Below, in pieces: positions 43,354 through 64,000 of a stretch of 64,000 bases of DNA. The stretch's first letter is position 1; every line of letters starts with the position of its first letter. The DNA lies in contig NC_085105.1 in NCBI RefSeq assembly GCF_963422355.1, positions 3,871,552 through 3,935,551 on the forward strand, in the 5' to 3' direction. Below the pieces are notes generated by a model. The model saw nothing but the letters and a program-made list of their open reading frames with translations. It did no database searches and was not told where the DNA came from. Source of the DNA: Corticium candelabrum. Lineage: Eukaryota > Porifera > Homoscleromorpha > Homosclerophorida > Plakinidae. Made by a program: the position numbers and the translations under genes.

Positions 43354-43938
43354 CGTGACGTCACGAGTATTTAAGAAAGTGGGAGCAGCCAAAACAAGTA
43401 ATGTAACACTTCTGTACTAAAAAGTCTTCTGAGAAGTATTTTCGCAATCTCGCTGTAAAAAGTAGGTTATGTGTAGAACACGTGATAATTTACTGTTCAC
43501 AAAATTATGCACCCAGGGTAATTATGTTAAGTAAGTATAGCATTCGCTAAATAAGTAAGCAATTGATACCATGCAGCCTTAGGGTGCATTTCTAGCTAAT
43601 CCATCTAATCTCGATTAGTTGAATTAGGTAAAAGGAATGCACCCTTGGAGACATTACTAGGGCACCAGTGACGACTCTCTATAGAAGTTACTTTTACTAA
43701 TTATTTATTTATTTAAAATGCCATGTCCATAATTACGGTGCTGTGGAGCGTCAGTAGCCTCGCCCCAGATGCAGTGTGGATTGCAGCCCCGGATGCACCG
43801 CCGTCACTGCGCTACAGAATGTGATAAGATGACGTCATTAGTCTACAACGCTCACAGAAAACCAATTCCCGTATGTACTACCGATATTTAGGCGGCTTTC
43901 CGTTCAAACAGCAGCACAAGGCAGTTGCTTCATAAAAT
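43354..43938 (+). promoter_or_regulatory. CEP295 upstream region
   Basis: The 585 bp between the transposon's right end and the CEP295 start codon contains the gene's presumptive promoter and 5' UTR. No TATA element or known motif was recognised. Confidence 0.4.
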
Positions 43939-57474
<13,536 letters not shown>

Positions 57475-57912
57475 TGCATTGGATTTTGCTCTTGTATGTG
57501 GGCAGACGGATAGTCCTTAGACAAGGAATTCTTGTCTTAGAATTTGTATAGTCAATGCTGATATACCATTGGCGATTCACTTTATATTGTACATTGTGTA
57601 TTATGGTTGATTTCACAGACTATTTTCTAGTAAATGGAAATTTACCTGTAGTCCTAATGGCTAGAGATCTAGTATGGTAAAGGCATGCAGGTCATGACAG
57701 GTCAACAACATCGAGAGCTTGTGAGCAACTGTTATTTATAAAGAATATCTTGCTTTAATTGCCAGAAAATTAAAACTAGATTTTTTGTAGCTATGAAAGT
57801 CATTACATACGCACTTTCCACTCTCACACGCCTTTGTGGCAGTTTGCTCGCGCAACATTCTGGGTCTCCGAGCGGTATGCAGAAGCGCGTCTTGTTGCAT
57901 TTGTTTAGTTAG

Positions 57913-60900
57913 ATGGACTCTAAGAAGCAGTTTTTGAACTGGAAAACGGCACGGCGAGTTTTTCAGTTGGTAAGCAACGTTGCAATATAATGTGGAGTGT
58001 GAAACTGCAGTCTTTGGTGTCGTCACGTACTCTTCTCCTCCACTACATTTATTTAGTGCTGTTAGTTGGCATGGTTTGCGGTAGACAATGTGGAGGTAAC
58101 AGATAGACTGCTACAGTCTTAAAGTGTCAGTCCTAAAATGTCGGACGAGCCCGTTCTTTGTGCTACGTGTGTGTACATGCGTTATAGCCTATTAGACTAA
58201 CATATTTGTTTTGATTGCCTAGCTAGAACTCGTGACATCATATGCATTCGAGAACTGAAACAATTGTATATGTTTTGCCCGTTGTCGTGTAGTTGTTGCA
58301 AGATTATAATTTGTATATCACACTTGCATGGTTGTCATTCCAAGTCACGACCAAGTCACGCTGGTCGCGTTGGAAATTTCTAGTAGTAGTCTCACCAGTG
58401 CAGTGGCCTAGGCTAGGAGAAAGAATGGATGGATAGCTAGTTGAGGGAATCTTGTTATTATTACTAGAATTTCTCATGGACTTGAGGGATCATGGGATGC
58501 ATACTTCACCACTTGTCTCGTTTGTCGGTTTTGGTTGTCAGTCTTTCTGTCATTCTTTTCTGTTTCTTCGGTTTTACTCTTTCCATTAACTACACTAAGG
58601 GTTTATAAACTTTGCAACTCACATAGGAGGGAAGTAACTTTATTCAACTAGGCCATAGGTATCTATGATGCTATGGGGTGCCATGATACCATGCACTGAT
58701 GGCACAGGTTTCAACAAGTTGAAATAATCAGTAATCAATTTATTTGCAGAAGTAGATACTATGAAGATTGCTTTGGGGCAAGGAAGTGACTGAAATTAAC
58801 ATAATGCAGAAGAAAATATTGTGTTAAAATTAACACCCTGCTTTGAGACACTATTCTCTTTATAATCACAATAGACATGTGACACAGGAGAATAATCAAT
58901 TACCACTAAATGTCTTTCTGGAGAACAACATACTGGCCCGGGTCGGCTTGGTTGTTTGTAGCCACATGTTTACACAAGGCCCGCTAAATTGCCCAGGCCC
59001 CATAGTCCCAGGGTCAGCCCTGTTTTGTGTTCACACGTCCATAGCCACCATCGGCATCTCTGCTAGATGCATAGGGTCAGAAGTGCGAGTCATCACATGG
59101 TCTGTAAACAGTGGTGGGACGCAGAAGTGTACTATGGACTGACAAAGAGGTGACTACACTCATTGGGATATGGGAGATGAGAGTGTGCACAAAGCACGTG
59201 AGATGAGTCCACGATCTTCACGATTGTTAACTGCACAGACCTCTCAACTCTCATGATTTTGTCGTGAGACTCACGATTTACGGGCATGTCTCATGATCTC
59301 ACGATTTGCAGCCAATTCTCACGATTGCCAGTCTTTTCTTCCGACAAGCCTACTGTGAGACACTCTGACAGTTGTTTTATGCAGACTCATTAGCTCCGTC
59401 TTTCTGGACATAGCGGATTCTTTGAACTAGACTCTGTATACGGCTCTGCTTGCTTGTATCTGGGGTATCCGGTGTATCTACCTGCAGTAAAAGTATAATT
59501 ACGTAACATTTGGAAGTTCAAGGCAAAGCCTTAGCACACGAAAATGTAAAGCGAGGCCAACACGTAATCTGTCAACCATGCCTATTTTGAATGTTTTATG
59601 GGCATGGTTGTTTGAAAAAGACAGTCTCACGGTTTGGTACAAAAATTTTGAGAGGTGTGTGCATGCATGTACTAGTCAATGATGGGCGGAGCTATATCAT
59701 TACTGCATCGGGCCCAACCCAGAATTCAAAGTGAGTCGTGTCTGTGGGCCCGGGGCCCAACTTGTGGCCCGAATAATTGTCATGTAAACACACGGTCCCG
59801 GGTCAGACCCGGGTCCCATAACGTAATGGGGCTTTGTCGTGTGAAAGCGGGCCTCCCGAGCTGGTCTGGCAGCTGTGCATGTGTGTTATCTAGCAAGATG
59901 GCGTGGTTAGAGCAGGAAACATTGTATCTTGTTGATTTGTGTGGCAAAGAGAGCATATAGGTCTATAGGAAAGGATGTGGACAAAACAAAGAAGTGTATG
60001 AGACGTTAGCAGCACAGATGAAAGAAGCTGGTTACAGTAAGTGACGCTTTCTGCATTTAATTGTCATAGAACTATCAAGAAAAAATGTGGGCAGCTAGCC
60101 CATCCATGATAGAATACAAATGTGATTTTGAGGAGCTTCATTGTTTTCCTTCGTTAAAAGCTAGTTAATTAGGCAGGAAGTACTGTAGTATTGTTTACCT
60201 TTGGTATTATGAACATTTACTTTGATACCTGCTGCTGTAACTTCAGGACATGAAGTTAGCAACAGTTTGTTGTTTTCAACTCAAACTTACTGACTGTTGG
60301 AAGGTTGCTAATCTCGTGACCTTAATGATATAAGTGTTAATCAATGCATCAGCCTTGCTCAGAGAATGGACCCAACTTCATTTCACACATGCTAGGGTAC
60401 AAAAACAATGCTGGCTAGTAGTGTGATTTGCATGTGCGTTAGTACTCATCATGTGCTGAACATGTGCGTACTACGATAATTATGGATCAGAACCAGCATC
60501 AATTCAGCTACCCTGCCATCACTATGTTGTTCCTTGTGCATCCTTTGATTTGGGCATGAACTTGGTGACATAGACAGTCTCTTGCTCGTTTCACATCATT
60601 TTGTAGGTACTTTCAGCATATGCGGCCCACAAGTCGGCTTGATTATCTTTCGCACAGAGCAAGGAGATCGTGCCAGTCCAGCCCATGCCTAGCATGGCAA
60701 GATTTGCCAGGCTAGGCCAGCATGACTCAGCCCACGTTCACACAATATTCTGACTCGTGCTGTACTGATTACAAGTGCTCGTGTGAACAGGCTATTAGTC
60801 TACTTTAGTCACACAAAACTAAAGAATTATGTTTTACCAACATTTGTATGAAAACAAGAAAAGGAAATGAGTAATTAGATTTCAATTGGAGATGGACAAA

Positions 60901-62310
60901 GCCACTGTTTTGGCAATAATACGGAATTTTGCAATATGAGTATTTTATCAGTGATGCTTAGTTTTCATATTGCTGATACAGTAGTCAATGTTCGTGGATG
61001 CTTGCTTTCATTAGATCGTAGGTATCTTTTAATTAAAGATGGGCTGATGGTTTTGTGGGTGTGGATGGGATGTTCCTGTGGATGGGCTTTCAACTTGTCA
61101 CTGATGTGTTGCATGTTTGTCTTTTATAGCTGTTAACTAGTGTCTCAATTGGAATATCAGCTGGGATACTCAATCATATCAGAATCAATGGCAGACATAC
61201 TGGCGAGTGTTGGTTTCACGCAGATTACCAAGCTTGTATATTCAGCACGTTTACTCCTGCCATCAGTCTCGTGTTGACTGGTTCATTTCTTGTCCTCGAT
61301 GTTTTGATCGATCGTGAAACGATGCCAAACGTCAGACGAGTTGCATCTTGGATTGAGGCTTTTGTTGCTGGGCAACTTACGATGTTGTGGTTTGGAGTAT
61401 TTATGTATTTACTGGTGCAGTGGATGAGAACCATTTTAGACTTTCCATTTATCCGACTGGATAAGACTGTCACCGTGTGTCCAAACGTCACGTCGGTTGC
61501 ATGTTCAATTCCGGAGGACGTTCATGCAGGAGCAGCCATATTCATTACTTTGTGTGGGGTGTCATTTTTTGTGTGGGTAGGCTGCAGTTTATGTTTAGCG
61601 ATAAATCTGGTTGTGTAAGATAACTTTGATTATTTTAGCTTGTTGACTTTCTCGTAACTAGGTCGGCTGTTCGTGAGATGACGAGTAATCTTGCTGAACT
61701 TGCTCTTTCTTCAACTCTTCCAGTTCGTGAAGTATCCGCCCAAAGCAATGGGCAGCTTCCGCAACAGCGATTGTCTGCATTGCAACCAGACCAGGAATCA
61801 ACGAATTCAGTTAATGAGTCACCTGTCAACATACCTCCTGTCATTATGCCTCCTGTCATTATGCCTCCTGTTTCTCAGCCTTATATGCAACACATGGGTC
61901 ACTTGCCATTCTTCTCTGCTACACACATGCAAAGTGGCAATCTGTCGAGTCATCACATGGTTCAACCTATGGGCGAACCTTACTCTGCTGGTCAGAGAGC
62001 GGACTTCCAGACTCAACCAGTCTCACAATTCCAAGTTCAATCAGGCAATGAAGATCGTAATCCAGATCTGCAAGCACCAGTCATATTACCTCCTGTTACT
62101 GGAGAGGATCAATCTGGGACTCATATGCTGTCTCATCGATTCAACTTGTCATTAGTTCAAGGCATGAATCCAAGAACAGGTGACATGGCTGAGCATCAAC
62201 TCAATAGTCTTCGTGCGAGGCGAATAGGGCAGAATGAGTCTTCAAGTCAGAATGAATCATTTAGTCACACTGGCAGATATGCCATGTTGCCTTCTGAACA
62301 TGCTGTATAG
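57913..62310 (+). CDS. Four-transmembrane protein with proline-rich tail (paralogue of the 36-kb gene)
   Basis: Exons 57913-57969, 61130-61614 and 61662-62310 join in phase to 396 residues. Exon 1 encodes MDSKKQFLNWKTARRVFQL and leads into TM1 (LLTSVSIGISAGIL). Exon 2 has the loop GECWFHADYQACIF, TM2 (ISLVLTGSFLVLDVLI), TM3 (LTMLWFGVFMYLLVQWM), loop VCPNVTSVACSIP and TM4 (AAIFITLCGVSFFVWVGC). Exon 3 is a long Pro/Gln/Ser/Met-rich cytoplasmic tail with three IMPPV-type repeats and the end SEHAV. Cysteines and TM spacing match the minus-strand gene at 36-37 kb. It starts 439 bp downstream of CEP295. The 3.2-kb intron 1 carries MITE and Harbinger relics. Family unknown; layout recalls TMEM179. 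Confidence 0.75.
59234..59661. mobile_element. hAT-like MITE with CTCACGATT repeats
   Basis: Left end CACAGACCTCTCAA and the complement of the right end, CACACACCTCTCAA, are near-perfect inverted repeats. The left part holds repeated CTCACGATT/CTCATGATT words, as in hAT MITEs known from other invertebrates and much like the CTCCCGCATT words of the 20.4-kb MITE. No open frame. Confidence 0.6.
59898..60037 (+). pseudogene. Myb/SANT-like domain fragment (Harbinger-type)
   Basis: The frame from 59898 reads MAWLEQETLYLVDLCGKESI and stops; a second segment reads RKGCGQNKEVYETLAAQMKE followed by AGY. Together they match the first two helices of the Myb/SANT-like domain in PIF/Harbinger accessory proteins, minus the middle. 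GC-rich GGCCCGGGTC-type inverted segments at 58937-59000 and 59800-59860 may be element ends. Confidence 0.45.
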
Positions 62311-62646
62311 CTTGGAAATATCAAATATTACTACGTACTACACCCGTTCAAGTGATTTGAGCATATGTATGACAATCATAGTCTAGCTCTGGACATGAGA
62401 AGACAAACATTATGTTAATAGGAATTAATAACAAGCTGATATCTACTATGCAACAAGTAGAGGTGTTTAATTATTGTGTAGTCTAGACTTAAATTGTTCC
62501 GAAAGATTTTAGCGGACGCATGAACTGGAAGGATATGGCCATCATGTTACTGACTATAGTGTAGGTTTGCAGCTGTGTGTAAATAAATAAGAAGTTTTAG
62601 CAATGTATACCTTTGGTCTATTGGTCTTATAATTATGTGTTATGCG

Positions 62647-62652
62647 TGCGCG

Positions 62653-62689
<37 letters not shown>

Positions 62690-62704
62690 CACACACACAC
62701 ACAC
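62647..62704. repeat. (CG)n(CA)n microsatellite
   Basis: Alternating purine-pyrimidine tract, GCGCGCGC followed by CACACA, downstream of the four-TM gene; a potential Z-DNA former. Confidence 0.9.
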
Positions 62705-62784
62705 CTGTAGTCGGGCACGGAAATGATTTTTTAAGTAGGTCTTCTAGTGAAACGTGGTCGTGGAGAGGAGAAATTTGAGGTTTG

Positions 62785-62785
<1 letters not shown>

Positions 62786-62839
<54 letters not shown>

Positions 62840-62949
62840 TATTTTTTTATTTTTTATACATATAGTTTATTCAAATATAAATAATAGCTACCCCTCCACT
62901 AGAGGGGCCTCACAACGAAGAACAAACAGAGTAGTCTCTGTCTAAACCT

Positions 62950-63003
<54 letters not shown>
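62786..63003 (-). mobile_element. Poly(A) retroposon tail inside a (TA)n tract (second example)
   Basis: On the minus strand (TA)n (62951-63003) is followed by about 120 bp of unique sequence including GAGGCCCCTCTAGTGGAGGG, then an A-rich tail (T-rich at 62831-62860 on the plus strand) and (TA)n again (62790-62830). The order is the same as at 37740-37915, but the unique sequences differ. Confidence 0.55.
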
Positions 63004-63005
<2 letters not shown>

Positions 63006-63006
63006 C

Positions 63007-64000
<994 letters not shown>

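Overview
The window is nuclear DNA of an animal, probably a marine non-bilaterian such as a sponge. It is AT-rich, has many short introns (often 50-150 bp), and holds animal-specific ciliary and centriolar genes among dense microsatellites and transposons. The species cannot be fixed from sequence alone. Genes were read by joining exons at GT-AG (twice GC-AG) sites with consistent phase and comparing the products with remembered protein families; no database search was run.

Layout of host genes: (1) the 3' half of IFT81 (+, 66-5628), convergent with (2) COMMD2 (-, 5712-8597); (3) intronless NDUFAF7 (+, 9389-10690); (4) an HHIP-like secreted protein with folate-receptor-like, sorbosone-dehydrogenase-like and C-terminal netrin-like parts (-, 14238-20278); (5, 6) two tandem seven-transmembrane genes with the same exon structure (+, 21431-30414 and 31582-35291), which I read as gustatory-receptor-like (insect chemoreceptor superfamily) candidates; (7) a four-transmembrane gene (-, 36142-37031, first exon not found); (8) CEP295, the centriole-to-centrosome conversion factor with an ALMS motif at its C-terminus (+, 43939-57474); (9) a paralogue of the four-transmembrane gene (+, 57913-62310). 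IFT81 and CEP295 both serve cilia or centrioles, but nothing shows co-regulation.

The remainder is mobile DNA. At least seven fragments of endonuclease-type (RLE, YLDD-box) LINEs sit inside (TCTG)n tracts, six of them in one IFT81 intron. Three tRNA-derived SINEs lie next to (TG)n or (CA)n tracts, and two poly(A) retroposon tails sit inside (TA)n tracts. DNA transposons include a structurally complete hAT element with a perfect 8-bp target duplication inside a CEP295 intron, an ISL2EU-type element (THAP-DDE transposase plus YqaJ nuclease, both frameshifted) with ~555-bp inverted repeats, and several MITEs of hAT and Harbinger type.

The strongest leads are the microsatellite-resident LINE group and the tandem chemoreceptor-like genes.
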